Shown piece after piece: positions 15,364-23,096 of a DNA stretch of 25,840 bases. The position numbers and the translations under genes were made by a program. Within the stretch, counting starts at the first letter, position 1, and each line of letters starts with the position of its first letter. The notes beneath the pieces are model-generated. The model saw only the letters and a list, made by a program, of their open reading frames with translations. It made no database searches and was not told the DNA's origin. This DNA comes from Candidatus Delongbacteria bacterium (GTDB taxonomy: Bacteria; Delongbacteria; UBA4055), in assembly GCA_027858795.1 (NCBI GenBank), contig JAQICF010000070.1, forward strand, positions 1 to 25,840. The letters run 5' to 3'.

Positions 15364-16694
15364 ATATTGGTCTAATAGCAATGAGTGGAATAAGAGTTGT
15401 CGATACAGAACTTCTAGAGTTAGGTTTAACTCTTCCGGGTTTCGTTGACAGAAGTAATATCATCGCATCTCTTCCTAGTCTAGGTTTACTGATTTTGGCT
15501 GGTATGACATCAAAAGAGCACACAATAAAATATATTGAAGATCACAATCTACCTATTGGAGAAGAGTTCGAAAAACTTATAAAAAGTTTCGATATGGTAG
15601 CAATATCAAGTTTTTCAGCTCAGATAAAAGAAGCTTATGAACTTTCAGATAAGATCATGGCTCTCAAAGTTCCCGTAATCCATGGCGGACTTCATGTAAC
15701 CTGTCTACCTAAAGAAGCAAAAGAACATTGTGATGCTGTTCTTATAGGTGAAGGTGAACTCCACTGGTTGAATATTATCAATGATGTCCAAAGCGGTCAG
15801 CTGAAAGATTTCTATGGCAGTGTTGAAGAAGAATACGATCTTAAAGATTCTCCAATGCCTGCTTTTGAATTACTGGATATTGAAAAGTATAACAGATTAA
15901 CTATTCAAACGAGTAGAGGTTGTCCTCATTCGTGTGAATTCTGTGCAAGTTCCATACTTATAACAAAAAAATATAAGCAAAAACCAATAGATAAAGTTCT
16001 CGCAGAAATAGATAAAATAAAGACAATCTGGGAACATCCAATGATCGAGCTTGCTGAGGATAATACTTTTATCAACAAAGATTACTGGAAAGAATTGCTT
16101 CCACGACTTAAGGAAAGAAAGATCCGTTGGTTTACCGAAACAGATATTTCTCTGGCTGAAGATGAAGAGCTATTGAAATCTCTTAGTGAAAGTGGTTGTG
16201 CTCAGGTCCTTATTGGTTTTGAAAGTCCTGAATTAGGATCTCTTGAAGGAATAGAGACAAAAAGTAACTGGAAATCAAAGCAATTCACAAAATATAAAGA
16301 TGCCATAACTAAGATCCAGTCATATGGAATAAGTGTAAATGGTTGCTTTATCTTAGGTCTTGATGATCAGGATAAAGATATTTTCGATTCAGTGTTTAAC
16401 TTTGTAAAAGAAACAAACCTGCATGAAGTTCAGATTACATTGCAGACTGCATTTCCGGGAACTCCACTATACGATAGATTGGAAAAAGAGAATAGGATCA
16501 TTGAAAAAGGTGCTTGGGAAAAATGTACATTGTTCGATGTGAATTTCATACCTAAAAAAATGACAGTTGAAGAGTTACGAAATGGATTTAGAAATCTTGG
16601 ATTAAAGCTCTATAGCGATGAATTTACAAAACACAGAAAAGAAAATTTCAAGAATATCCTACGGGATATTATTAAGAATAAAAAGAATATCTAA
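15360..16694 (+). CDS. B12-binding-domain radical SAM enzyme
   Basis: 444 residues in the cobalamin-dependent radical SAM class (BchE/HpnJ/P-methylase relatives). The N-terminal Rossmann-like B12 domain (about 1-135) has VPVIHGGLHVTCLPKEA and DAVLIGEGE, the usual pattern in this class, with no DxHxxG motif. The radical SAM barrel has the [4Fe-4S] cysteines Cys188, Cys192 and Cys195 in SRGCPHSCEFC, then IELAEDNTF, IGFES and the later GCFILGLDDQ and TAFPGTPLYDRL motifs. The C-terminal region (FRNLGLKLYSDEF) resembles that of lipid- and pigment-modifying members. The substrate is not identifiable. The coupling to the four-helix membrane protein upstream is the best clue to a membrane-associated substrate. 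Confidence 0.9.
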   Translation: MNIGLIAMSGIRVVDTELLELGLTLPGFVDRSNIIASLPSLGLLILAGMTSKEHTIKYIEDHNLPIGEEFEKLIKSFDMVAISSFSAQIKEAYELSDKIMALKVPVIHGGLHVTCLPKEAKEHCDAVLIGEGELHWLNIINDVQSGQLKDFYGSVEEEYDLKDSPMPAFELLDIEKYNRLTIQTSRGCPHSCEFCASSILITKKYKQKPIDKVLAEIDKIKTIWEHPMIELAEDNTFINKDYWKELLPRLKERKIRWFTETDISLAEDEELLKSLSESGCAQVLIGFESPELGSLEGIETKSNWKSKQFTKYKDAITKIQSYGISVNGCFILGLDDQDKDIFDSVFNFVKETNLHEVQITLQTAFPGTPLYDRLEKENRIIEKGAWEKCTLFDVNFIPKKMTVEELRNGFRNLGLKLYSDEFTKHRKENFKNILRDIIKNKKNI

Positions 16695-16729
16695 TAACCA
16701 ACACGGAATATTCATTTTCCATCGGAACC

Positions 16730-16755
16730 GTAGGGTCGGGCTTTATGTCCGACCT
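16730..16755. repeat. Repeat family A hairpin
   Basis: GTAGGGTCGG begins a hairpin with arms GGTCGG (16734-16739) and CCGACC (16749-16754). Its stem differs from the other copies while the GTAGG start and the loop ending in TATGT are kept. It stands just before a family B unit. Confidence 0.7.
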
Positions 16756-16768
16756 AAAACGCAAAAAA

Positions 16769-16804
16769 GATTGCCACGGATTTTATAAAAATCCTCGCAA
16801 TGAC
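16769..16804. repeat. Repeat family B (GATTGCC...GCAATGAC palindrome)
   Basis: The outer arms ATTGC (16770-16774) and GCAAT (16797-16801) and the inner arms GGATTTT (16778-16784) and AAAATCC (16788-16794) surround a 3-base loop. The ATG inside GCAATGAC (16800) is in frame with the next gene and mimics a start codon. Confidence 0.75.
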
Positions 16805-16820
16805 AAGAAAGGAGGATATA

Positions 16821-17231
16821 ATGAAAAGTTTTAAACTTGTTTCAATTCTATTTGTAATAGGTGGACTTTATGACGGACTTCTGGGTTTATATTTTTTAAT
16901 GTTCCCAGTGAAAATATTTGATTATTTTGAGGTAACGAGGCCTAATCATGTTGGATATATTCATTTTCCTGCGTTACTGTTGATTACTTTTGGGATCATG
17001 TTCTTTCAAATTGCTGCAAATCCTAAAAAGAATGAAAATTTAATACCATATGGTATTTTATTGAAAGTATCATTTTGTTCAGCTGTATTCTATCACTGGT
17101 TCGAGAAAGGAGTTCCTTTTTTCTGGAAACCTTTTGCCTTTATTGATCTTGGATTTATGTTGCTTTTCTTTTGGGCTTTTTCTGCTTTAAAGAGAGAAAG
17201 AAGAGAAAAAGACCGTATAGAACTGGGCTAA
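16821..17231 (+). CDS. Small membrane protein of unknown function
   Basis: I do not recognise a named family. The 136 residues form four hydrophobic helices (LVSILFVIGGLYDGLLGLYFL, ALLLITFGIMFFQIAA, GILLKVSFCSAVFYHWF, FAFIDLGFMLLFFWAFSAL) with a basic, charged C-terminus. It resembles uncharacterised four-helix proteins with the pattern GGLYDGLLGLYFLMFP near the start. AGGAGG-like AAAGGAGGA sits directly upstream of the ATG at 16821, so the earlier in-frame ATG at 16800, which lies in a repeat, is very unlikely to be used. It has no operon partner downstream, where a long spacer follows. Confidence 0.8.
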   Translation: MKSFKLVSILFVIGGLYDGLLGLYFLMFPVKIFDYFEVTRPNHVGYIHFPALLLITFGIMFFQIAANPKKNENLIPYGILLKVSFCSAVFYHWFEKGVPFFWKPFAFIDLGFMLLFFWAFSALKRERREKDRIELG

Positions 17232-17581
17232 AGTTTAATATTGACATACTTTTACATTTTATATAAATTGACAAAATATGAAAATCAACGAAAGGAATAC
17301 ACCGTTAAATTTTTTTAAAAAAGGTTACAGTTGAGGTAGCTTGAATCCTGTATTGGTGTCTTTCGTGTAAAAGATTTTTTTAGATGTAATAAATTTTGCA
17401 TTTCTTCGTCATAGAATTAAAATTTGCGGCATGATATGGGCATAAAATGTTATGCCCCTACAAAATTAGTTTTCACATCTAAAAAGAACTTTTAAAATTT
17501 AAATAAAAACTAACGAAATACATTCATTAGCCATAAAATAAATTCTAGCATTTATTTATAACTTAACTATTGGAGAAAAAC
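17232..17581 (+). other. 350-base gene-free spacer before pstS, with structured leader features
   Basis: The spacer holds a promoter-like pair (TTGACA 17241-17246, TAAATT 17264-17269, 17-base spacing). The arms CGAAAG+ACACC (17289-17303, four bases bulged) pair with GGTGTCTTTCG (17355-17365). An 11-bp perfect inverted repeat, TTTTTAGATGT (17377-17387) and ACATCTAAAAA (17475-17485), encloses a family A half-hairpin. An 18-codon reading frame begins at 17278 (MKINERNTPLNFFKKGYS). There is no clear terminator before pstS, so the segment may be the pst leader or hold a small RNA. Confidence 0.45.
17438..17461. repeat. Repeat family A, right-half hairpin
   Basis: GGGCATAA (17438-17445) and TTATGCCC (17450-17457) form a perfect 8-bp stem with loop AATG, ending GCCCCTAC. 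The ending matches the right ends of the composite elements at 21360 and (as CCCCTGC) 23097. Confidence 0.65.
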
Positions 17582-18400
17582 ATGAAAAAGTTTCTTGTAA
17601 TTGTAATCACAGTGATGCTGGCAGGTTTTATCAGCTGTACAAAGAATGTTGAAAAGAAAGAAGGTCTCGCAGGAGATTTGAAAATAGCAGGTGGGACTGC
17701 CCATATTCAAATTATGAAAACTGTTGCAGAAATACTTATGAAGGAAAACCCTGAATTAAATATCAGTATAAGCGGTGGCGGTAGTGGTCTGGGAATTAAA
17801 CAAGTTGGTGAAGGTCTTGTGGATATTGGTAATTCCGGACGAGATCTGAAAGATTCGGAGATAAACGAGTTCGGACTTATTCCTCATAAAATAGCAATAG
17901 ATGGAATAGCAATAGTTGTTCATCCTTCAGCATCTGTTGAAGAACTCTCTTTTTCTCAGATCCAGAATGTTTTCTCAGGAAAGATAAAAAATTGGAATGA
18001 AATAGGTGGTGCTGACCTCGCTATAAATATTTACACTAGGGACGCAAAAAGCGGTACTAGAAAGATCTTTGAAAAACTGGCTATGGGTGAAGCAAAGATC
18101 ACTGATATCGCAAATTTCGTTACATCCAACGGGAATATGAAAGTTCTTGTTGCCGGAGATGAAGGAGCGATAGGGTATATGTCTGCCGGTTATTTAGATG
18201 ATACTATAAAACCTCTTGCTGTTGAAGGAGTAGTACCTACACTGGAAAATATCAGGAACAAGTCTTATAAAATTCAGAGATATTTGTATTCCGTCACTAA
18301 AGGTGAGGCAAAAGGGATAGTAAAAGTGTTATTAGACAGAGTTCTTTCCGAAGAAGGACAGAATGTCGTAGCTAAAAAAGGATTTATCAAAGTTAAATAA
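17582..18400 (+). CDS. pstS: Phosphate ABC transporter substrate-binding lipoprotein PstS
   Basis: 272 residues. The lipoprotein signal MKKFLVIVITVMLAGFIS ends at Cys19; the -3 position is Phe, slightly unusual. PstS features are clear: LKIAGGTAHIQI, SGGGSGLGIKQVGEGLVDIGNSGRDL (phosphate P-loop-like region, Ser64-Ile72), IAIDGIAIVVHPS, FSGKIKNWNEIGG, TRDAKSGTRKIFEKL and EGAIGYMSAGYL. The protein binds orthophosphate outside the cytoplasmic membrane and hands it to PstCA. GGAG (17572-17575) is six bases before the ATG at 17582; a TTG at 17570 is in frame but would displace the signal peptide. Its stop overlaps the pstC ATG (TAATG), beginning a tightly coupled pstSCAB set. Confidence 0.95.
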   Translation: MKKFLVIVITVMLAGFISCTKNVEKKEGLAGDLKIAGGTAHIQIMKTVAEILMKENPELNISISGGGSGLGIKQVGEGLVDIGNSGRDLKDSEINEFGLIPHKIAIDGIAIVVHPSASVEELSFSQIQNVFSGKIKNWNEIGGADLAINIYTRDAKSGTRKIFEKLAMGEAKITDIANFVTSNGNMKVLVAGDEGAIGYMSAGYLDDTIKPLAVEGVVPTLENIRNKSYKIQRYLYSVTKGEAKGIVKVLLDRVLSEEGQNVVAKKGFIKVK

Positions 18401-19245
18401 TGATTAAAATTGACAAGGAAATATTTTTTAAAAAACTGATCACTATAACGGGCAGATTGATCATCATCATAATTTTAATTCTGCCTGTAGTACTTATTGT
18501 TAATTCTATTCCGATGCTCAGTGAAAATTCACTAATCACATTACTTTTCTCAGACTGGAAACCCTTGGAATTTAATTACGGGCTAAGATCTTTTATTTTT
18601 ACTTCAGTGATAACAGCTCTCTTCTCATCTATAATAGCATTTATTCTCAGTTCGCTTACAGCATTATACCTTTATTTTTACAGAGAAAGAAAAATCGGGA
18701 AATTGTTATACGGATGTATTAAGATCATGAGTGGTATTCCGACTGTCGTTTACGGACTTGCAGGAATACTGCTGATAGTACCTCTGATCAGAAATCATAC
18801 TCCTTCATCATCTGGATTGAGCTTACTTTCAGTGATAATCGTTATGAGTATTCTTATCATTCCTACAATGACTGTTTATATAATCAACGGATTAGATCTT
18901 GTGCAAAAAGATACTGTTACTGCAGGTCTTTCGCTGGGAGCGGATGAGTTACAGTTGTTCAGGTATGTTCTACTGGCTGAAGCTAAAAAATATTTCGGGA
19001 TAGCCTTTATACTCGGATTTTCTAGAGCGGTCAGTGATACTATGATAGCTTTAATGATCTCAGGAAATTCTTTCAGGTTCCCGACATCGGTATTTCAATC
19101 AGCAAGGAATGTTACTTCACACATTGCACTTCTTATCCCGGGAGAATTCTCAGGAATTGAATTCAAGGCAGTATTCTTATCCTCTGTTATTCTGATATTC
19201 ATAGTCGTTGTAATCAATTATTTTGTGATCAGGTGGGAAAAATGA
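18400..19245 (+). CDS. pstC: Phosphate ABC transporter permease PstC
   Basis: 281 residues, six predicted helices. The family pattern is present: LRSFIFTSVITALFSSIIAF, MSGIPTVVYGLAGIL, the ABC permease EAA loop as GLSLGADELQLFRYVLLAEAKKYFGIAF, and FSRAVSDTMIALMISGNS. First in the permease pair, with the long first extracytoplasmic segment (FSDWKPLEFNYG) typical of PstC; it is slightly shorter than the usual 290-320 residues. The start overlaps the pstS stop by one base, and the stop overlaps pstA, so PstC and PstA are probably made in equal amounts to form the channel. Confidence 0.93.
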   Translation: MIKIDKEIFFKKLITITGRLIIIIILILPVVLIVNSIPMLSENSLITLLFSDWKPLEFNYGLRSFIFTSVITALFSSIIAFILSSLTALYLYFYRERKIGKLLYGCIKIMSGIPTVVYGLAGILLIVPLIRNHTPSSSGLSLLSVIIVMSILIIPTMTVYIINGLDLVQKDTVTAGLSLGADELQLFRYVLLAEAKKYFGIAFILGFSRAVSDTMIALMISGNSFRFPTSVFQSARNVTSHIALLIPGEFSGIEFKAVFLSSVILIFIVVVINYFVIRWEK

Positions 19246-20105
19246 TGAGCAGGAACAGTATATTTAAAATATTGATAACAACGGGACCAATTCTGATCTT
19301 CTCAGTATTCTCAGGACTGCTGATATTTCTAGTATATAATCTGGGAGCAAATTTTATTGATCTTGCTGCGGGTAAAGAATTTACTGCAGTAATATTCAGA
19401 CTTTTCAAAGATCTGAAAGATCCGGTTGCAGGAACTCTAATGATCATTGTTTTCTCTGTTGGAATATCTACCCCTGCGGGGATCATTACAGGCGTTTATC
19501 TTCATGAATACTCATCCAAGAAAGTAAAAAAACACGGTATTGATCTTTTCAGATATTTAAGTTCGCTTCCGAGTATAATTATCGGAGTTTTTGGTCTCGT
19601 AATGATCATATCTTTAAATCACTTTTTCGGATCAAATATCAGAACAGGGATATTCATTTCCGCTATATCACTGTCTATTTTGATACTGCCTTACATTGTA
19701 CATTCAACTGTTAATGCTTTATCAATGATACCTGAACCAACAAGGATCACTGCACTATCTCTCGGTGCTAAAAAATATCAAAATATTCTATTCATTCTTT
19801 TACCTGAGAGTATTTCAGGAATACTCGGAGGCGTTGTATTATCCATAGGAAGAGCAGCAGAAGATACCGCTGTTATTATGCTGACAGGAGCAGCCGCTTT
19901 TGCAGGGATCCCATCAAAATTAAACGATGCTTTTGAAGCATTACCATTCTTTATCTACTACAAAAGCAGTGAATATCAGGGATCACTTGAGATGACAGAG
20001 ATATTTCTATCATCAATAATAATAATTTTAATAAGCACAACTTTTATCACTGCCGCAGGTAGATTAAGCGGGAAAATGAAGAAAAGGAGCAGAGGAATAA
20101 AATGA
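19242..20105 (+). CDS. pstA: Phosphate ABC transporter permease PstA
   Basis: 287 residues, six predicted helices. PstA signatures: GISTPAGIITGVYLHEYS, LSSLPSIIIGVFGL, the EAA loop ALSLGAKKYQNILFILLPESISGI, and IGRAAEDTAVIMLTGAA. In-frame starts exist at GTG 19233, ATG 19242 and ATG 19245. I chose 19242 because it makes an ATGA overlap with the pstC stop and has AGGTGGG just upstream; 19245 is nearly as good. Its stop overlaps the pstB ATG (ATGA, 20102-20105). The gene order S-C-A-B is the classical one. Confidence 0.93.
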   Translation: MMSRNSIFKILITTGPILIFSVFSGLLIFLVYNLGANFIDLAAGKEFTAVIFRLFKDLKDPVAGTLMIIVFSVGISTPAGIITGVYLHEYSSKKVKKHGIDLFRYLSSLPSIIIGVFGLVMIISLNHFFGSNIRTGIFISAISLSILILPYIVHSTVNALSMIPEPTRITALSLGAKKYQNILFILLPESISGILGGVVLSIGRAAEDTAVIMLTGAAAFAGIPSKLNDAFEALPFFIYYKSSEYQGSLEMTEIFLSSIIIILISTTFITAAGRLSGKMKKRSRGIK

Positions 20106-20806
20106 AAAATATCCTGGAAATAAAAGATCTGAGATGTAAAATTGAAAATGATATTATACTTGAAAATGTAAATCTTTCAATCCCGGAGATGAGAGTTTCA
20201 GCAGTGTTCGGGGATTCAGGATCAGGGAAAACGACTTTTTTAAGGATACTTTCACTTCTTTTCAGGGAAGAGGCTGCTTATCAGGTCGAAGGCGAGATGA
20301 TTTTGAATTCTGCTCAAGGTTCAATAGATATTTTACAGCAGAAAAAAGATCTCTGGAAGATAAGAAGAAGAATAGTATATCTGTCACAAACTCCTAATCC
20401 TCTCAATATGAGTATCTATAAAAATACCGCGTTTCCGCTGTTGCTTCAGGGTGAAAAAGACAAAGATAAAATACATGATAAGGTTATAAACTCTCTGAAA
20501 GAAGTTAATCTCTACAAAGAAATAGAACACAGGCTGAACTCATCAGCTTTTGATCTTTCAGGAGGTCAAAAACAGAAGCTATGTATAGCACGGGCATTAA
20601 CTTTACAACCTGATGTTATTCTAATGGATGAACCAACTTCATCCCTAGATACGTCAAATAAGAAGATTATTGAAGATTTGATTATAAAATTAGGTAGAAA
20701 TCATTCCATAATCGTTGTGTCACATGATAAAGAACAGATAAAAAAAGTTGCAGATGAATATTTTGAATGCAAGGATAGGAAAATAGAAAAAATAATTGAT
20801 ATATAA
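20102..20806 (+). CDS. pstB: Phosphate ABC transporter ATPase PstB
   Basis: 234 residues. Walker A GDSGSGKTT (37-45, Lys43), Q-loop VYLSQTPNPLNMSIYKN, signature LSGGQKQKLCIARAL (PstB usually has LSGGQQQRLCIARAL), Walker B VILMDEPTSSLD and H-loop VVSHD are all in place, so it should be active. The QTPNPLNMSIYKN stretch after the Q-loop is close to the PstB hallmark (PNPFPMSIYDN). At 234 residues it is a little shorter than the common 250, chiefly through a trimmed phosphate-type N-terminus. It powers uptake through PstCA. phoU, often next, is absent here. Confidence 0.94.
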   Translation: MKNILEIKDLRCKIENDIILENVNLSIPEMRVSAVFGDSGSGKTTFLRILSLLFREEAAYQVEGEMILNSAQGSIDILQQKKDLWKIRRRIVYLSQTPNPLNMSIYKNTAFPLLLQGEKDKDKIHDKVINSLKEVNLYKEIEHRLNSSAFDLSGGQKQKLCIARALTLQPDVILMDEPTSSLDTSNKKIIEDLIIKLGRNHSIIVVSHDKEQIKKVADEYFECKDRKIEKIIDI

Positions 20807-20847
20807 ACCTTCTCTTGATATATTCTTTTCAAATCTTAAGGTGTTAA

Positions 20848-21363
20848 ATGAAAAGAATTCTAGTCATAGGCAGTGGTGGAGCGGGGAAGTCAACTTTTAC
20901 CAAGCAATTAAGTAAGGTCTTAGATATTCCAATTATCCATCTTGATGTTCACTTTTGGTTACCGGGATGGGTACAGCGGGAAAGTGAAAAATGGCATAAG
21001 AAAGTTGATGAATTGATTGCTCGAGAAAGTTGGATCATGGATGGAAATTTTAACAGTACTTTAGATAAGAGATTCAAAAGGGCAGATACTATTTTTTATT
21101 TTGATTTTTCTACTATCAGATGTCTGTACAATGCAATAAAACGAATGATACTCGGTAGATATTTTTTTAAGAAAAGATCTGATATGGCTGAAGGATGTAT
21201 AGAAAAATTTGACTGGGAATTTTATAAATGGATCTGGAATTTCAACAAGAATCACAGAAAAGAATATTATAAGATGCTTGATGAGTTGAGTTCTGAGAAG
21301 CAGGTTTATATCGTTCGTAGTTACAAAAAGAAGAGGCAGATTTTAAAGCAATTGGAATTGTAG
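20848..21363 (+). CDS. FlaR-like P-loop nucleotide kinase (adenylate-kinase-related)
   Basis: 171 residues. Walker A GSGGAGKST (8-16, Lys14) follows MKRILVI. Then come HLDVHFWLPGW, WIMDGNFNSTLDKRFKRADTIFYFDF and the C-terminal ending VYIVRSYKKKRQILKQL. This is the DNA topology modulation protein FlaR / adenylate-kinase-like family; the true substrate of the family is poorly defined and the topology name rests on old genetic work. AAGGTG precedes the ATG. It lies 41 bases after pstB, possibly as a read-through operon member. The stop codon TAG (21361-21363) is part of the GTAGGGGC end of a repeat element, so the insertion probably replaced the original C-terminus or stop. Confidence 0.88.
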   Translation: MKRILVIGSGGAGKSTFTKQLSKVLDIPIIHLDVHFWLPGWVQRESEKWHKKVDELIARESWIMDGNFNSTLDKRFKRADTIFYFDFSTIRCLYNAIKRMILGRYFFKKRSDMAEGCIEKFDWEFYKWIWNFNKNHRKEYYKMLDELSSEKQVYIVRSYKKKRQILKQLEL

Positions 21364-21422
21364 GGGCAATCCCTTGTGGTTGCCCTTTTACAAAAACGGG
21401 CAGGTACAAGACCAGCCCCTAC
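21360..21422. repeat. Repeat family A, two-hairpin composite element
   Basis: The terminal inverted repeats GTAGGGGC (21360-21367) and GCCCCTAC (21415-21422) enclose two hairpins: GGGCAA/TTGCCC (21364-21369, 21380-21385) and GGGC-A-GGT/ACC-A-GCCC (21398-21405, 21411-21418). The left end carries the stop codon of the FlaR-like gene. Confidence 0.8.
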
Positions 21423-21444
21423 AAGTACACAATCCCTATAAATA

Positions 21445-21473
21445 TTGACAAAATCATTAAATACACGTATTTT
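21445..21473 (+). promoter_or_regulatory. Candidate promoter of prfC
   Basis: A perfect TTGACA (21445-21450) lies 17 bases from TATTTT (21468-21473). The ribosome site AAAGG follows at about 21498. Confidence 0.55.
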
Positions 21474-21509
21474 TGCACCGGTTACAAGCTTAAAATTAAA
21501 GGTTATTAA

Positions 21510-23093
21510 ATGGACAGAATTCAAGAAATACAGAGAAGAAGAACTTTTGCAATTATAAGTCACCCTGATGCTGGTAAGACAACACTTACAGAAAAATTAT
21601 TATTATTTGGTGGTGCTATCAGAGTTGCAGGAGCTGTAAAATCTAATAAGATAAAGAAAACTGCGACTTCAGATTTTATGGAAATTGAAAGACAGAGAGG
21701 TATTTCGGTAGCTACTTCTGTTATGGGATTTGAATATAAAGATTATAAAGTAAATATTCTAGATACACCCGGTCACAAAGATTTTGCGGAAGATACATTT
21801 AGAACATTAACTGCGGCAGACAGTGTTATAGTTGTTATTGATGTTGCAAAAGGTGTTGAGCAGCAGACAGAGAAACTTGTTGAAGTTTGTAAGATGAGAA
21901 AGACCCCTATGATGTTCTTTATCAATAAGCTTGATAGACCCGGTAAGGACGCATTCGAACTTCTGGATGAAATAGAATTGAAACTTAATTGTAAAGTTAC
22001 TCCTCTCAGCTGGCCTATTGGTATGGGAATCGATTTCAAGGGTGTTTACAATAAATATGAAAGTAAACTTGATATGTTTGATAGAAGTTCACAGGTTGCA
22101 AATAATGAAGGTGCTTCAGTTTCTGTAGAAGATGTGAATGATAAAATATTTGAAGATAAGCTAGGTGATGAGGTCAAGAAATTCAGAGAAGAATTTGAAC
22201 TTATCGATGGTGTTTATGAGGAATTCGATAAGGATGAGTATTTAAATGGTGATATCTGCCCTGTTTTCTTTGGAAGTGCATTGAATAACTTTGGGGTAAG
22301 GGACCTACTTAATTGTTTTACCGAAATTGCTCCACATCCTCAACCTGTTGAAACTGACTTGAAAGTAATGAAACCTGAAGATGAAAAATTTTCAGGATTT
22401 GTTTTTAAAATACACGCAAATATAGATCCTAATCATAGATCAAGAATAGCTTTTGTAAAAGTTGTTTCAGGTATGTTCGAAAGAAATAAAAATTATTTCC
22501 ATACAAAGCTTAAGAGAAATTTTAAATTTAATAATCCTACATCTTTCATGGCTTCAAAGAAAGAGATCGTTGAAACTGCATATCCCGGGGATATAGTAGG
22601 TATTCCTGATACAGGTAATTTTAAGATCGGTGATACTTTTACAGAAGGTGAGGCACTTAACTTTGTAGGTATTCCAAATTTTGCTCCTGAGAAGTTCCAA
22701 TATATTGAAAATGCTGATCCGTTGAAAGCAAAGCAATTGAATAAAGGGATTCTTCAACTTATGGATGAAGGTGTTGCTCAGTTATTTATTAGAACTGCAA
22801 ATAATAAGAAAATCATTGGTACTGTTGGGAATCTTCAGTTCGAGGTTATCAAGTATAGATTAGAGCATGAATATTCAGCTTTGAGTAGATTTCAGCCTTT
22901 GTCTTTATACAGGGCATGTTGGATTACTTGCGATGATGATAAGAAGTTGAAAGAATTCAAGCAGAAGAATGGTTTCTTTATTGCAGAAGATAAGAAAGGG
23001 AATGATATATTTCTTGCTGAGACAGCATGGAGTCTTCAACGTGCTCAAGAGAAGTTCCCTGACATACATTTTCATTTTAAGTCAGAGTTTTAA
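21510..23093 (+). CDS. prfC: Peptide chain release factor 3 (RF3)
   Basis: 527 residues, the family length. RF3 is a translational GTPase that removes RF1/RF2 from the ribosome after peptide release. The GTPase motifs are intact: G1 SHPDAGKTT (17-25), G2 RQRGISVATS, G3 DTPGHKDF (85-92), G4 NKLD (139-142). The RF3-specific stretch EIERQRGISV, the domain-II segment FSGFVFKIHANIDPNHRSRIAF and the C-terminal VGNLQFEVIKYRLEHEY all match RF3 rather than EF-G, TypA or LepA. It is monocistronic, with its own promoter; a composite repeat follows at the 3' end, just after the stop. The start, MDRIQEIQRRRTFAIISH, agrees with the family. Confidence 0.97.
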   Translation: MDRIQEIQRRRTFAIISHPDAGKTTLTEKLLLFGGAIRVAGAVKSNKIKKTATSDFMEIERQRGISVATSVMGFEYKDYKVNILDTPGHKDFAEDTFRTLTAADSVIVVIDVAKGVEQQTEKLVEVCKMRKTPMMFFINKLDRPGKDAFELLDEIELKLNCKVTPLSWPIGMGIDFKGVYNKYESKLDMFDRSSQVANNEGASVSVEDVNDKIFEDKLGDEVKKFREEFELIDGVYEEFDKDEYLNGDICPVFFGSALNNFGVRDLLNCFTEIAPHPQPVETDLKVMKPEDEKFSGFVFKIHANIDPNHRSRIAFVKVVSGMFERNKNYFHTKLKRNFKFNNPTSFMASKKEIVETAYPGDIVGIPDTGNFKIGDTFTEGEALNFVGIPNFAPEKFQYIENADPLKAKQLNKGILQLMDEGVAQLFIRTANNKKIIGTVGNLQFEVIKYRLEHEYSALSRFQPLSLYRACWITCDDDKKLKEFKQKNGFFIAEDKKGNDIFLAETAWSLQRAQEKFPDIHFHFKSEF

Positions 23094-23096
23094 AAG

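Noticed and set aside
17500..17569. Pho box upstream of pstS
   Set aside because: There are A/T-rich direct-repeat-like stretches but no convincing pair of 7-mer boxes, and the Pho consensus in this lineage is unknown to me.
21321..21563. 80-codon minus-strand frame across the 21360 repeat
   Set aside because: It contains VGAGLVPARFCK, a translation of the hairpin repeat, and overlaps the start of prfC. Such peptides are typical artefacts of this repeat type.
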